The notes beneath the pieces were generated by a model, which was given only the letters and a program-made list of their open reading frames with translations, was not told the DNA's origin and searched no databases. Source: Streptomyces malaysiense (GTDB lineage Bacteria; Actinomycetota; Actinomycetes; Streptomycetales; Streptomycetaceae). From it: a stretch of 64,000 nt of DNA. The translations under genes were made by a program, and so were the position numbers. The stretch is taken from contig NZ_LBDA02000012.1 of the NCBI RefSeq assembly GCF_000980885.2, forward strand, positions 124,001 through 188,000, read 5' to 3'. Positions 17,924 through 26,833 of this stretch are shown one piece after another (the first letter of the stretch is position 1; the number at the start of each line of letters is the position of its first letter).

Positions 17924-18207
17924 GCACCGTCGAGCCGGGGACGGACAGACTGCTGGTCGCGGAGCTGGTGGGACTGCTCAACGATGCCGAGCACTACGAC
18001 GGCCCCGGCTCCACCCCCGACAGCCGTCTGGCCTACGTCGACCGCCGGGCGGCCCTGCTGCACCGGCTCGTCGACGCCCTCGGTGACGAGTCCTCCCGCT
18101 ACCTCGCCCAGGACGCCGAGGACCGCGCCGAAGACGTACGGGCCGAGGCCGAGGCCTTGGCGCGGGAGTGCGGAGACCCACCGCCCGCACCGCGCCAGTT
18201 GCAGTGA
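17920..18207 (+). CDS. Small acidic hypothetical protein, transposon cargo
   Basis: This 95-residue acidic, helical protein starts at a TTG (17920) that overlaps the stop of the preceding gene. It contains DSRLAYVDRRAALLHRLVDALG and many Asp/Glu residues. No family was recognised. Tight coupling to the zinc-binding protein suggests a joint role. Confidence 0.6.
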   Translation: MSTVEPGTDRLLVAELVGLLNDAEHYDGPGSTPDSRLAYVDRRAALLHRLVDALGDESSRYLAQDAEDRAEDVRAEAEALARECGDPPPAPRQLQ

Positions 18208-18282
18208 TGCGGGTACCACAAGGGTGCTGGACAGTCCGTGATGCGGATCTACCCGGGCCTGCGCCGGTGCCTGGTCTGACGG

Positions 18283-18645
18283 TCAGGCAGCGCGCAGTCG
18301 AGGGGGGTCAGTCTGCTCCGGCTCGGCCTCTGCAACAACCGTGAGGGGAACGGGGGTCTCGGCGTCGGTGGGCTCCTCCGCCCGGCGGCGCAGCTTCGAC
18401 TTAAGGCTGATCAGCCCGCTCTTGACGTGCGGCGCGACAACGACCCCCAACGCGAAGCACGTGCCGGCGATCGCCAGGACTGTCTTGGTGCCGTCGAACA
18501 GCACGGCGTGCGTGACGAGCGTGTTGTCGTCATCCCGAGCCAGCGGGCTCTCTCCGCCCGGAGTGCTCGACTTCGAGAAGTGTGTGTCGGAGGGACGCCT
18601 CGTCAGCATCAGCTCCCAGATCCAGTCACCCCGGTTGAACTCCAT
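18283..18645 (-). CDS. Hypothetical protein with one membrane segment
   Basis: This 120-residue protein has a hydrophobic stretch, VLAIAGTCFALGVVVAP (about residues 57-73), followed by a basic patch (LKSKLRRRAEE), consistent with one membrane helix with a cytosolic C-terminus. ATG 18645 gives the shortest sensible protein. No family was recognised. It lies convergent to the 17297-18207 pair. Confidence 0.5.
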   Translation of the reverse strand: MEFNRGDWIWELMLTRRPSDTHFSKSSTPGGESPLARDDDNTLVTHAVLFDGTKTVLAIAGTCFALGVVVAPHVKSGLISLKSKLRRRAEEPTDAETPVPLTVVAEAEPEQTDPPRLRAA

Positions 18646-18766
18646 GACGCAACTGTAGAGGCGACCAGGCACGCCGCGGCCCGGAATGCCATGCTCTCCG
18701 CCTTGGTCAGAGGACGGGGCCCGAAGGCCCTTTGCCCAGGGCTCCGGGGCGGGAGAGGATGCGTCC

Positions 18767-19159
18767 ATGATCGACACGGCTGAGAACCCCGAGGAACAGG
18801 TCGCGATCGCCGCGGCGAAGGACGGTGAACTACGCCTGCACGACCCCGCCGTCCGCGCCTCCGCCGTCGGCGTCCAGCTGTTCGACCCAGAGTTCGTCGA
18901 GGTCGGCGCCTCCGGGCGGCGCTGGACGTACGAGGAGATGGTCGCGGCCCTGCCCACCCTGCACGGCGGAGCGGACAGCCCGCGCATCGAGGCCTCCGGC
19001 ATGCGCGGGGTGCTCCTCGCCCCGGACCTCGTGCACCTGACGTACGAGAGCGTCATCGCCGGCCGCCGGGCCCGCCGCAGCTCCCTGTGGCGCAAGGGCG
19101 AGGGCGACACCGGATGGCGGCTCTACTACCACCAGGGCACCCCCGTCCCCGAGGGCTGA
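18767..19159 (+). CDS. DUF4440 / NTF2-like protein, transposon cargo
   Basis: This 130-residue protein has the DUF4440 pattern: LFDPEFVEVGASGRRWTYEE, a central variable part, then LTYESVI...RSSLWRKG and WRLYYHQGTPVPE. The NTF2-like fold is used by small-molecule isomerases and binding proteins, and the exact role is unknown. ATG 18767 is preceded by GGGAGAGG. Confidence 0.75.
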   Translation: MIDTAENPEEQVAIAAAKDGELRLHDPAVRASAVGVQLFDPEFVEVGASGRRWTYEEMVAALPTLHGGADSPRIEASGMRGVLLAPDLVHLTYESVIAGRRARRSSLWRKGEGDTGWRLYYHQGTPVPEG

Positions 19160-19172
19160 ACCGTCCCCGGCT

Positions 19173-19688
19173 CTACTCCTGAACGATGTCGTAGACAGCC
19201 CGTTGAGGGTCGGTTTTGGCGATGAGCCCGTCCGCGCACAGGTCGCGCAGGATCTGCCGGACCCGTTTCTCCGCTGCCCGTTGGTCTTCCCACGTGTGAC
19301 CGTGGTCGCCCAGAGCCTTGATGGCACGCTGCGGGTCCCAGGTGCCGCCGAGGGCGCGAATCGCCTGGGCGAGGACATGCCGGTCGGGATGATCCTTCTT
19401 GCGATGGTTGGCGATGCTGGCAGGGGCGCCGCTGTAGTTGCAGTCGGCACACTTCTCCCACGAGCAGTCCGGATCGGTGACGGCGGCGTGGCGGACGGAA
19501 TGGTGCGAGCCGAAGCCGTGAGCGTGGAGCAGTTGAGCGACGGACCCGTCGTACTTGAGGGCCATGAGCGCCGCTTCGGCGATCTTGTCGTGGCCGGCGG
19601 CGAAGAACTTGCCCAGGCCGACGTCCTTCCCGCAGCCGCACCAGCACTTGCCGGTCGGGATGAGGCGAGGCTTCTCATTGCTTGGCAT
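19173..19688 (-). CDS. Hypothetical Cys/His-rich protein, transposon cargo
   Basis: This 171-residue protein begins with a CWCGCGK motif (residues 15-21) and a histidine-rich middle (HAHGFGSHH, CADCNYSG, HRKKDHPDRH), suggesting bound zinc. The C-terminal part looks like a small winged helix (RVRQILRDLCADGLI). It may be a DNA-binding protein; no named family was recognised. Inverted repeats lie just upstream of its start. Confidence 0.6.
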   Translation of the reverse strand: MPSNEKPRLIPTGKCWCGCGKDVGLGKFFAAGHDKIAEAALMALKYDGSVAQLLHAHGFGSHHSVRHAAVTDPDCSWEKCADCNYSGAPASIANHRKKDHPDRHVLAQAIRALGGTWDPQRAIKALGDHGHTWEDQRAAEKRVRQILRDLCADGLIAKTDPQRAVYDIVQE

Positions 19689-19702
19689 GAACCCAAGCTA
19701 TC

Positions 19703-19750
19703 AATCCTTGAGTTGAAGTCAAGACATAAATCCAAGGATTGCACTCAAGG
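19703..19750. promoter_or_regulatory. Inverted repeats upstream of the Cys/His-rich gene
   Basis: Two overlapping inverted pairs are visible: AATCCTTG (19703) with CAAGGATT (19733), and CCTTGAGT (19706) with ACTCAAGG (19743). The stretch is unusually AT-rich for this DNA and probably holds the promoter and operator of the minus-strand gene starting at 19688. Confidence 0.4.
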
Positions 19751-19805
19751 GTTGCGTTGGTGCAAGTAGGTGTACAGCCGCAAGCCGACCTCATGCACAG
19801 CAGGT

Positions 19806-20780
19806 TCAGCGGCGCGCGTCGCCGGGGGCGAGCAGGCTGGTCAGCTCAGAGATCGCTTCGGAGGACGGCTTGAAGTAGCGGCGGACGTTCTCCGGCTTCT
19901 TGTGCCGGGACTTGGCCATCAGCATCAGCAGGGAGGCGCCCTGCTCTCCGAGGTGGGTGAGGGCGGAATGGCGGTACTCGTGCAGGTCCCAGCCTGACCC
20001 CGGTCCGCGCACGGCGGTGTGCTCATCGAGCAGAGCGCGGGCCTGTCCGTAGGAGAGACGGGCCAGTCCGGTGTCTGGGCAGACGTCGCGCGGGCTGACC
20101 ACCTTCCCCGGGCCGGGACGGCGATGGGTGACGAACACCGGGCCACGGGTGCGGCCCCGCAGCAGGCGAGGCAGGAGCCGGGCGGTGCCGGCGTCCCAAT
20201 AGACCGTCTCCAGCACGAAGTCCTCGCGCGCCTGTCCTCGGCGGCGGACCTTGCTGCGGGCGCCCTTGGCCTTGACCAGGCAGCGGCGGGCGGCGAGGTC
20301 CAGGTCCTCGATGTTCACGCCGAGGATCTCCTTGGACCGCCCAGCGGTCTCGTAGAGCATCCGCCATAGTGTCTTCTCCCGCAGGTGGACCTCGCGCCGG
20401 GCGATGAGCCGGTCCACGGCCATCTTCGAGCGGGCCGGGGTCTCGGAGTCCGGCACTGCCAGCCGCTTCGTCCAGGCCGGGACCGCTGGGCCGTCATATC
20501 CGTACGACTCGCACCAGCCCAGCCACGACAGCACCGCCGCCCGGCGGGCGTTCCAGGTGTTGACCGCTGCGGTGCCCCACAGCAGTTCCAGGGCCTCGCC
20601 GATCTCGTCGTCCGCGACGGACCCGAGCGGGCGGGCCTCTCCGATCCGCTCAGCGGTCTTGCCGACGCCGGTCGAGTAGCTGCGGACCGTGTTCGGGTTG
20701 CGGAGCGAGTCGAGGAAGGCGTCGGCCGCCGCGCGGACGGTCAACGCCTTCCCGGTCGGCAGTTGCACGATGGTGGGCAC
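19806..20780 (-). CDS. Tyrosine-type site-specific recombinase (transposon resolvase, TnpI-like)
   Basis: This 324-residue tyrosine recombinase has catalytic residues in AGRSKEIL (Arg I), [15 protein letters not shown] (H-x-x-R), [13 protein letters not shown] (His and the nucleophile Tyr). The N-terminal SAM-like core-binding domain is present. GTG 20780 is preceded by GGGGGAAGC. Position beside the transposon right end and a core-site palindrome immediately upstream identify it as the cointegrate resolvase, as in Tn4430-type Tn3 elements that use a tyrosine recombinase instead of a serine resolvase. Confidence 0.88.
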   Translation of the reverse strand: MPTIVQLPTGKALTVRAAADAFLDSLRNPNTVRSYSTGVGKTAERIGEARPLGSVADDEIGEALELLWGTAAVNTWNARRAAVLSWLGWCESYGYDGPAVPAWTKRLAVPDSETPARSKMAVDRLIARREVHLREKTLWRMLYETAGRSKEILGVNIEDLDLAARRCLVKAKGARSKVRRRGQAREDFVLETVYWDAGTARLLPRLLRGRTRGPVFVTHRRPGPGKVVSPRDVCPDTGLARLSYGQARALLDEHTAVRGPGSGWDLHEYRHSALTHLGEQGASLLMLMAKSRHKKPENVRRYFKPSSEAISELTSLLAPGDARR

Positions 20781-20793
20781 CGCTTCCCCCTTG

Positions 20794-20886
20794 CCGCAGA
20801 TAACAGGGCCGCTTCATGTTCGGCCCGGAGAACGTCACCGCAGGTGACGAACCAAGCTTCCGCAGATAATAGGGCGTTATCTGCGG
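20794..20886. promoter_or_regulatory. Resolution site: core inverted repeat plus accessory direct repeat
   Basis: The core is CCGCAGATAA (20860-20869), a 7-bp spacer TAGGGCG, and TTATCTGCGG (20877-20886), a perfect 10-bp inverted repeat. A third copy, CCGCAGATAACAGGGC, lies at 20794 as a direct repeat of the left arm. Between them is CGTCACC-GCA-GGTGACG (20833-20849). This layout matches the internal resolution sites of TnpI-type Tn3 elements and overlaps the resolvase promoter, so the protein may repress itself. Confidence 0.8.
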
Positions 20887-20948
20887 GAAGACTTCAGACG
20901 GGTTCGGTCGCCGATGCTCCGTCAGCCGCCCATCAGGGCCGACGAAGG

Positions 20949-20986
20949 CTTAGCGCCGGTTTTCGTTCCGATGTTCCTCAACCCCC
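20949..20986 (-). repeat. Right terminal inverted repeat of Tn3-family transposon
   Basis: This 38-bp right end carries CTTAGCGCCGGTTTTCGTTC and ends CCCCC. It differs from the reverse complement of the left end at two positions. Confidence 0.92.
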
Positions 20987-21105
20987 GAGAGCCCCGTGAG
21001 TTCGTGAAAACTGAAGGGTTCTCGACAGGAACCCACGGGTCCAGCAGCAGATCTTCCGGTGAGAAGGCGCGGGTTCACGACAAACCTGCTGGGGTGCGGG
21101 GCCAG

Positions 21106-21726
21106 TTACAGAGGTCGGTAGGTGCCGTAGTCCCCGGTGAGAGAGTTAGTGGCGGCTTCGACGACATCGGATCGGGGGCTGGAAACGCACGAGGTAAGGA
21201 AGTCGTGCACTCGCTGTCCTGTCCAGCCCGCCGCGGCAACAGCGGGCCAGAAGTAGATCCCATCGTATGGGGACCTGGCTTCGATGAAGTCGAGGACGTT
21301 GGTCACGGTCTCCTGATCCAGGACAAGCCGGAGCATGGCCACGGCCTGCAACGCTCCGCCCACAAGCGTCTCGTTACCGGTACTCAGGCACCAGCGAATC
21401 GCCTCGGCGTGGGAGTGCTCCATGTGGCTCAGCCGGACGATGGCATCGCCCCCGGCAGTGTGAACTGCATGGAGTGTTTCGCGCCGAAGGACGAGGTCTC
21501 GCAGGTAGGAGAGGTCGGACGGGGAGCCGCAAGCACCGAGTGCCATCGTCATCTGGTACTGGGTTTCCCAGGTCCGCGAATCCCTCACCTCATTTTTCAA
21601 GGCTTCGAGCAGGGCAGGACCAGCGGATGGGTCACTCAGCTTTCGAAGGCGCTTCGCGGCCGAGCGGCGCTTGGCGGAACTTCGGTCTCGAAGCTGACTG
21701 ATCGCCTCAACGGCGTCGAGAGCCAC
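21106..21726 (-). CDS. HEAT-repeat protein
   Basis: This 206-residue helical protein has repeated HEAT-like units (SAAKRLRKLSDPSAGPALLEAL, YQMTMALGACGSPSDLSYLRD, DAIVRLSHMEHSHAEAIRWCL). It probably mediates protein contacts. It lies 34 bp downstream of the 537-residue recombinase-like gene. It could be cargo or an accessory factor of the element. Confidence 0.7.
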   Translation of the reverse strand: MALDAVEAISQLRDRSSAKRRSAAKRLRKLSDPSAGPALLEALKNEVRDSRTWETQYQMTMALGACGSPSDLSYLRDLVLRRETLHAVHTAGGDAIVRLSHMEHSHAEAIRWCLSTGNETLVGGALQAVAMLRLVLDQETVTNVLDFIEARSPYDGIYFWPAVAAAGWTGQRVHDFLTSCVSSPRSDVVEAATNSLTGDYGTYRPL

Positions 21727-21760
21727 GGTCTCTCCTACTGGATGCGGACGTCACCGGACC

Positions 21761-23374
21761 CTATTCGGCTTCTCTGACAGTCCCACCAGGGGTCTCACCG
21801 GGCGAGGCCAGAAGCAACTGACGGGCCGAGTCCGCGTAGCGCATCGCGGTCTTCTCATCGAGCCCGAACACCTCGGCGAGGTGGAGCGGGTCCGGGCCCT
21901 GAGTCATTGCTTCTTCGAGCTGTCGGTCGACGCGGAGCCGCTCCAGCGTTGCGGCCTGTCCGCGCATTGAGGTGCTGATCCAGTGGTTGCTGGCTCGGGT
22001 GGTCCTGTTCGCGGTCTGGTTGTTGATCAGCAGGTGGAGGTTCGCCGTGTTCGGCCAGCGGGTGCGCCGGTGCTCCAGCCAGTCCAGCAACAGCTTCAAG
22101 GTGAGATCGTCGAGCGGCCGGACGCGGCCGGCGATGGTCAGCCGCCGGTTGCCGATGTCGACGTCATCGAGCATGAGTGTGCCAATCTGGGCGACCCGGG
22201 CGGCGTGGACCGCGGCGAAGGCGAGGATGAGTCGTGTCGCCGGGGTCGTGGCCGCCGCGACGGCCCGGTCGACCTGTTCAGGGACGAGTGGCTGCAGCAC
22301 GCCGTACTCGTACTGCCCGACCTTGATCCGGCTGGTGGGGTTGCGGAAGATGAGTCCGTTCCGCTTGGCCCAGCCGAACAGCGAACGCAGGGCGACGAGT
22401 TGGCTGTGGCGTTGGCGCCCGTGCAGAGCCTTGAGATAGGTGAGGACGTCGTCGCGGGTCACCTCCCGGAGGTGGTCGTAGCGGTCCGACCACTCCAGCA
22501 GGGCCGGACGGACCCCGTTGAGGTAGAGCCAGACCGTTCCCTCTCGGCGAGGCAGGCTGCGCGGGCCACCCTCGTGCAGGACCCGAGTCCAGCGTTCGGC
22601 CTCCGAGCGGATGCCGGGTGCGAGGCCCTCCAACCGCTCGGCGAGCCAGCGTTCAAAGGAGGGTTCGCTGTCGTCCTCGAAGATGCCCATCTCCTCCAGG
22701 ACGGTGACGATGTGGCCGACGCTCAGGTCGAGGGCCCTCAAGGGAACGAAGATCTCCGTGTGGCGGATGACGTCGCCTTCGACGTAGCCGGTGAGCACGA
22801 AGGCCAGACCCCGGTTGACGGCGAAGCGGATGTTGCGGCCCCAGCCGCGGGCCTCGGCCAGCTGGTAGGCCAGATGTTTCGCCCAGGCCAGCCACGGGCT
22901 GGCCAGATCGGCGTCGGCCGGGTCGAGGCGGCTGTAGTCGCGCGGGACCTGGTCGAAGAGCGATAGCTGCCTCCAGCCGGGATCCGGGCGCCAGGCCGGC
23001 AGGGGCGGCGGCTTGCGCGGGGCTCCCCGCCGGCCTCGGGGTCGTGGAGGAGGAGGCGTCGATCGCCTGCGGTAGTGCATGCCGACGAAGAAGAGCTGGT
23101 GGTGGCGGACAGCTCCGAGCCGTGATCTCACGTCCGTCTCGTCCAGGGGCCGGCTGGCTGTGGACTTGGTGCTGAGGCGGGCCTGGCACCAGCACAGTCG
23201 GCAGTAGCCCCACTTCGCTGGCTGGACGCGATGGCAACCGGTGCAGGGGGCTTCGTCGTGGCTGCGGCCGACCATGTAGCACGTCGGACAGCGGCGACCG
23301 CTGAAGTTCCCCCAGGCCAGGCAGCTGTCGCAGGAGTCGGTCGGCTTGACGTACCCCTTCGGGAAGCGGGCCAC
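21761..23374 (-). CDS. Zinc-ribbon, degenerate tyrosine-recombinase-like protein (537 aa)
   Basis: The N-terminus carries at least three Cys pairs (CDSCLAWG, CPTCYM, CTGCHR, CRLCWC, residues 14-64). A long linker follows, then an integrase-like fold ending GLDEKTAMRYADSARQLL. The Arg of box I is seen in AARVAQIGTLMLDDVDI, but the usual HxxR and a clear nucleophile Tyr are not, so catalysis is doubtful. It starts 4 bp after the HTH gene, as a unit with it. It is probably an accessory transposition protein (inference). Confidence 0.65.
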   Translation of the reverse strand: MARFPKGYVKPTDSCDSCLAWGNFSGRRCPTCYMVGRSHDEAPCTGCHRVQPAKWGYCRLCWCQARLSTKSTASRPLDETDVRSRLGAVRHHQLFFVGMHYRRRSTPPPPRPRGRRGAPRKPPPLPAWRPDPGWRQLSLFDQVPRDYSRLDPADADLASPWLAWAKHLAYQLAEARGWGRNIRFAVNRGLAFVLTGYVEGDVIRHTEIFVPLRALDLSVGHIVTVLEEMGIFEDDSEPSFERWLAERLEGLAPGIRSEAERWTRVLHEGGPRSLPRREGTVWLYLNGVRPALLEWSDRYDHLREVTRDDVLTYLKALHGRQRHSQLVALRSLFGWAKRNGLIFRNPTSRIKVGQYEYGVLQPLVPEQVDRAVAAATTPATRLILAFAAVHAARVAQIGTLMLDDVDIGNRRLTIAGRVRPLDDLTLKLLLDWLEHRRTRWPNTANLHLLINNQTANRTTRASNHWISTSMRGQAATLERLRVDRQLEEAMTQGPDPLHLAEVFGLDEKTAMRYADSARQLLLASPGETPGGTVREAE

Positions 23375-23378
23375 CGGG

Positions 23379-23711
23379 TCACTCCGGCGGCAGCGAGCGG
23401 CCGTCCCGGCGCTTGGGGACCACCGTCGGTGGGGTGGTCGCCGCGCCGACCGCGATCCGCCCGGTCTCGTTGTCCTGGCCTGGGCGGGGGACCTTCTGCG
23501 GCTCGGGGATCAGCAGGTCGCCGATCTCGCAGCCGAGAGCGACGCAGATGACGTCCAGGTCCTCCAGCTTCAGGGAGACCGGCTGGCCGGACCACAAGCC
23601 GGACATCTTCCCGGCCGAGATGACCAGGCCGTGCTCGGCAAGGCTCCGCTGCAGCTCGGAGGCCTTCCAGATGCCCTTGTTGGCAGCGGTTAGCCGAAGG
23701 TTCCACTTCAT
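23379..23711 (-). CDS. Small XRE-type HTH protein, module 2
   Basis: This 110-residue protein starts at ATG 23711 (MKWNLRLTAANKGIW). Its HTH spans about residues 15-60 (SELQRSLAEHGLVISAGKMS, LWSGQPVSLKLEDLDVICVALG, CEIGDLLIP). It is similar in length, layout and motif order to the HTH at 26830 (LSLKILMALLDILDCTMDDLIEP). Its start overlaps the stop of a short upstream frame. It is a partner of the 537-residue protein that follows. Confidence 0.75.
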   Translation of the reverse strand: MKWNLRLTAANKGIWKASELQRSLAEHGLVISAGKMSGLWSGQPVSLKLEDLDVICVALGCEIGDLLIPEPQKVPRPGQDNETGRIAVGAATTPPTVVPKRRDGRSLPPE

Positions 23712-23877
23712 CCCATTAGTCCTTCCAGCCGCTTCGCGGCGCGCTGCTGCCCGGCGGCCCAAGCGTCTTCCACCCGGGTTTGCTGGACGTGTAATGGTGG
23801 AGTCGGGTATTGGAACTCTCTGAATGCCTCCCGCTCCCGAAGCTCTGCGCGGGGCTCCGGCGTGCTGCGGACCTGTA
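23708..23877 (-). pseudogene. Possible 3' remnant of an upstream gene coupled to the HTH gene
   Basis: An open frame ends here with FREFQYPTPPLHVQQTRVED and AAKRLEGLMG, and its TGA overlaps the ATG of the HTH gene. It has no plausible start of its own before running into the GNAT gene in another frame. It may be the tail of a recombinase truncated by rearrangement. The evidence is weak. Confidence 0.3.
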
Positions 23878-24387
23878 TCAGGTCAGGTCGGTGCGAGGGT
23901 CGATAGCCCAGTGGTTGGTTTGCAGGACTCGACCGGCGAAGGGCACGTCTTGCTTGCCCAGGAATCGGAAGCCGAGGGCTCGGCAGATGCCGTTGGACGG
24001 GGCGTTGGTTGTTGCCGGAAATGCGTGTATCAACCCCCACCGGCCGTCGTCGCGGGCCAGCTCAAGCAGCGTGCGGACGCCCTGCTTCCCGAGCCCCTGT
24101 CCCTGGTACTCCGGCAGCACCATCCAGCCGATCTCGGAGATGCGCTCGCCGTCTGCGTCGTGGGGCCACAACGTCACGGTTCCCGCGACCACGTCCAGCT
24201 CGGCCTCATCGGGCACGATCATCTTTGTCCAGTCGGTGTCCGCTGCCACCCGTTGAACATCACGTTGGACCTTCGCCTCCATGCCTTCGCGAGCCAGCGG
24301 GCCGCCCAGCTCGGCCATCATGACCGGGTCGCATCGCATCCGGACGTAGGCGTCGACGTCACCGTACTCAACATCACGTAGCAGCAT
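23878..24387 (-). CDS. GNAT family N-acetyltransferase
   Basis: This 169-residue protein has the acetyl-CoA-binding motif EIGWMVLPEYQGQGLGKQGV (about 85-104) and the late NAPSNGICRALGF block. AAGGGAG sits 8 nt before ATG 24387, fixing the start. It lies between the two HTH/zinc-ribbon modules. A resistance or modification cargo role is possible, but the substrate is unknown. Confidence 0.85.
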   Translation of the reverse strand: MLLRDVEYGDVDAYVRMRCDPVMMAELGGPLAREGMEAKVQRDVQRVAADTDWTKMIVPDEAELDVVAGTVTLWPHDADGERISEIGWMVLPEYQGQGLGKQGVRTLLELARDDGRWGLIHAFPATTNAPSNGICRALGFRFLGKQDVPFAGRVLQTNHWAIDPRTDLT

Positions 24388-24412
24388 CTGTGTTGCTCCC
24401 TTGCTTTTGGAT

Positions 24413-26833
24413 TCAGACGTCATGGTGACGGCGGCTGACCTCGGCCGCGTAGGCGCCCCAGTCCCCGGCGGCGGCTCTCTGCCATTTGACGGCGACGGTG
24501 ATGTCGATGCCGAGGGTGCGGGCGAGGACGGCGGCGGGCAGCTCGGTGGCGAGCTGGAACAGCGCGGTCGAGCGGGCTTCCGCGAGCCGGATGCCGAGTT
24601 TGCGGAGTCGTTCGCCCATGGCCCAGGCACTGATCGGACGGCCGGGCTGACCGCCGGGAAAGAGCCAGGGTGTCTCTGTCCGGCCGAGGACAGCATGGCT
24701 GCGGCGAACCGCGACCTGTTGCAGGGCCAGGTCAGCGACGGGTGCGGGAAGCTCGACCGGGACGGCGCCGAGGCGGATGCGGACGGCTCCGTCCGTCTCC
24801 TCGATGTGGTCGATGGTGAGGCGGGAGATCGCCGCGGGCCACTGGGCATAGAGGAGCAACAGCAGTCCGGCCAGGCGGTCCTCGGGCTTGACGGTGTCGT
24901 CGTGCAGCAGGCGACGGGCGGTGTCCCAGCGGGCCTCGTCGTCCATGGCCTGGGAGGGGCCGTTCCATCGCTCGGCCGGGAAGCTGAGATTGCGGGCGAT
25001 CTTCTGGGAAAGGGCCCAGCGCACAAAGTGGCCCGCCTCCCGGCGGTGGCGGATATCGTCGCTGGTCATCCAGCGTTCGAGGTCAGCCTGACGGCAGGTG
25101 GCAATGCTCAAATTCTGGTCTTCGAGCCAGTCCAGGAGATGGACGGCCGCTCGCAGATGTTGCCGTGCGCCCGCAAGTTGGTAGTGCGTGATCTCCTTGC
25201 CGCGGCTGCGTCGGCGAAGCCGGCGCAGGAGATGCCACGTCGCGTACCGGTGCAGGATCTTCCGTCCCTCGGCCGTCGCATGGGAGGAGACGAGGTCCTT
25301 CACGTGCCGTTCGAGACGGACCATCTGCTCATCTCGCTGGGGCAGGACTCCGGTGGCGACGAGGACGCTGCGGATGTGCTCGACGACCTTGCCTTCAGGA
25401 AGCTCGTCCAGGGCCTCATGGGCGAGAGGCCGGCGACCGGAACCAAGATCGGACAGGACGGTGGAGACGATGCCCTTGGAGAGCCAGCGCATCGCGGTGC
25501 CGGCCCGTTCGGTGTCGGCCAGGGCGTCGTGAAGGGACTGGAGCTTCGGGTTTATGGAACCTGTGTCATCGGCGAGGAGTTCGTGGAGCCGCTGCTTGAG
25601 GCTGCAGCGGGGGCACGGGCCCGGCGCGTGCAGCCGTTCGGCTTGTCCGCAGGTGGGACAGGGGCGCCAGAGCTCGGCATCCGGCGTGGTGCAGGGGCCG
25701 CAGACGGGGGCGTCCGCGGTGCCGGAGTGAATGCCGCGCATTCGTCCGCAGACGGTGCAGTGACCTTGGCGCCTGTCACAGCCGCCGCAGCGGGGCAAGC
25801 CGGTGAGCTTCGAGAGCATGCAGGGTGCAGTGCGGCCGCAGATCGAGCAAAGCAGGATGGGCAGGGGACGGCAGTTCGGGCAGATCGGCCCGTCCGCGGT
25901 GCGGTTGCTGACCATGCGTGACTCGCCGCAGACGATGCAGGTCTCCAGGTTCGCCGGGTCCTTGACCAGGCAGCTCGGACACAGCGGTCGCCCCTCGGCG
26001 TCGCGGGTGGCCGGCTCGCGCCGAGCACCGCAGCGTACGCATTCTTCGAAGCGGGACTTGGCGATGCAGTTGCGGCAGACGCGCTGCCCGCCGAGCGGCT
26101 TGTCGATGCGGACGACTCGGTGGCAGCGAGGGCAGGCGGGCCGGACGATCCCGGCGACGCCGGCCTCGTGCAGCAGGTCGATGAACCGCAGGATGGCGCG
26201 ATGCGGCGCCAGGAATCCCTTCCCTGTCAGCAGACGAGGGTTCTCCTCCAGAGCCCAGACCAGTCTCTGTCGGTAGGTGGGACGGTTGGGTGCCGTGCGG
26301 CGAAGGGCTTCGGCGATCACATCGCGGTCGGCGCCCGGGCCGATCGCGGTGATCAGTTCGTGGACGACCGCGGCAGGATCACGGTCGTCATTGTCGGGAC
26401 ACATCTTGCAGCGGGGCAGGCCCTTGCGGTCACGGAAGCTGACGCGTCGGACGTTTCCGCAGGCGGTGCACTCGGCTCTCTCCTGCCCGCAGACCGAGCA
26501 GTACCAGTCCTGGCCCTTGCGCTGGAGGGTTCGCAGCTTCTTGCCGCACTCCGCGCAGACCGGTGCCGCGATCGCCGAGGCGCCGGCCTTGCGGAGCTCG
26601 ATGAGCAGATCACCGATCGCCCGGGGTGCTGGGGACCGGCCGTCGGTCAGGAGCGCGGGTCGCATCGCCAGGGCCTTGGCCAGGCTCCGCGACTTCGCGC
26701 GGCCGCCCGCGACCGCGGTGACCACGGCCCGGATCCTCTCGGCGTCGAGTTCCTTCTCGACATCGGTGACGAGGTCTGTGATCAGGCCGATTGGGTCCGC
26801 GACGGCGCGATCCAGCTGGTCAGCCGTGGTCAA
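24413..26833 (-). CDS. Large multi-zinc-ribbon, degenerate recombinase-like protein (806 aa)
   Basis: Residues about 90-420 hold a long series of CxxC pairs (CAECGKK, CSVCGQE, CTACGN, CPRCHR, CIVCGES, CSICGR, CTVCGR, CPTCGQ and others), at least ten potential zinc knuckles. The C-terminal 300 residues resemble a tyrosine-recombinase fold (LAGLLLLLYAQWPAAISRLTI; ARSTALFQLATELPAAVLARTLG), but the catalytic Arg, HxxR and Tyr are replaced. It is likely a DNA-binding accessory protein for the intact recombinases. Its start overlaps the HTH gene stop by 4 bp. Confidence 0.65.
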   Translation of the reverse strand: MTTADQLDRAVADPIGLITDLVTDVEKELDAERIRAVVTAVAGGRAKSRSLAKALAMRPALLTDGRSPAPRAIGDLLIELRKAGASAIAAPVCAECGKKLRTLQRKGQDWYCSVCGQERAECTACGNVRRVSFRDRKGLPRCKMCPDNDDRDPAAVVHELITAIGPGADRDVIAEALRRTAPNRPTYRQRLVWALEENPRLLTGKGFLAPHRAILRFIDLLHEAGVAGIVRPACPRCHRVVRIDKPLGGQRVCRNCIAKSRFEECVRCGARREPATRDAEGRPLCPSCLVKDPANLETCIVCGESRMVSNRTADGPICPNCRPLPILLCSICGRTAPCMLSKLTGLPRCGGCDRRQGHCTVCGRMRGIHSGTADAPVCGPCTTPDAELWRPCPTCGQAERLHAPGPCPRCSLKQRLHELLADDTGSINPKLQSLHDALADTERAGTAMRWLSKGIVSTVLSDLGSGRRPLAHEALDELPEGKVVEHIRSVLVATGVLPQRDEQMVRLERHVKDLVSSHATAEGRKILHRYATWHLLRRLRRRSRGKEITHYQLAGARQHLRAAVHLLDWLEDQNLSIATCRQADLERWMTSDDIRHRREAGHFVRWALSQKIARNLSFPAERWNGPSQAMDDEARWDTARRLLHDDTVKPEDRLAGLLLLLYAQWPAAISRLTIDHIEETDGAVRIRLGAVPVELPAPVADLALQQVAVRRSHAVLGRTETPWLFPGGQPGRPISAWAMGERLRKLGIRLAEARSTALFQLATELPAAVLARTLGIDITVAVKWQRAAAGDWGAYAAEVSRRHHDV

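Larger units (their letters stand above)
11902..20986 (+). mobile_element. Tn3-family transposon, 9,085 bp, with tyrosine resolvase
   Basis: It is bounded by 38-bp inverted repeats, with tnpA next to the left end and a tyrosine-type resolvase plus core site next to the right end (the Tn4430-like arrangement). Cargo lies between them: an ArsR-MFS pair and five small genes. The left end abuts the MFS fragment. The flanking pentamers are GAGAC (left) and GAGAG (right), so a 5-bp duplication is only 4/5. This fits the neighbouring element having later disturbed the right copy. Confidence 0.9.

Noticed and set aside
11897..20991. Perfect 5-bp target-site duplication for the Tn3 element
   Set aside because: Flanks are GAGAC and GAGAG, a 4/5 match only, so it is not claimed as a true duplication.
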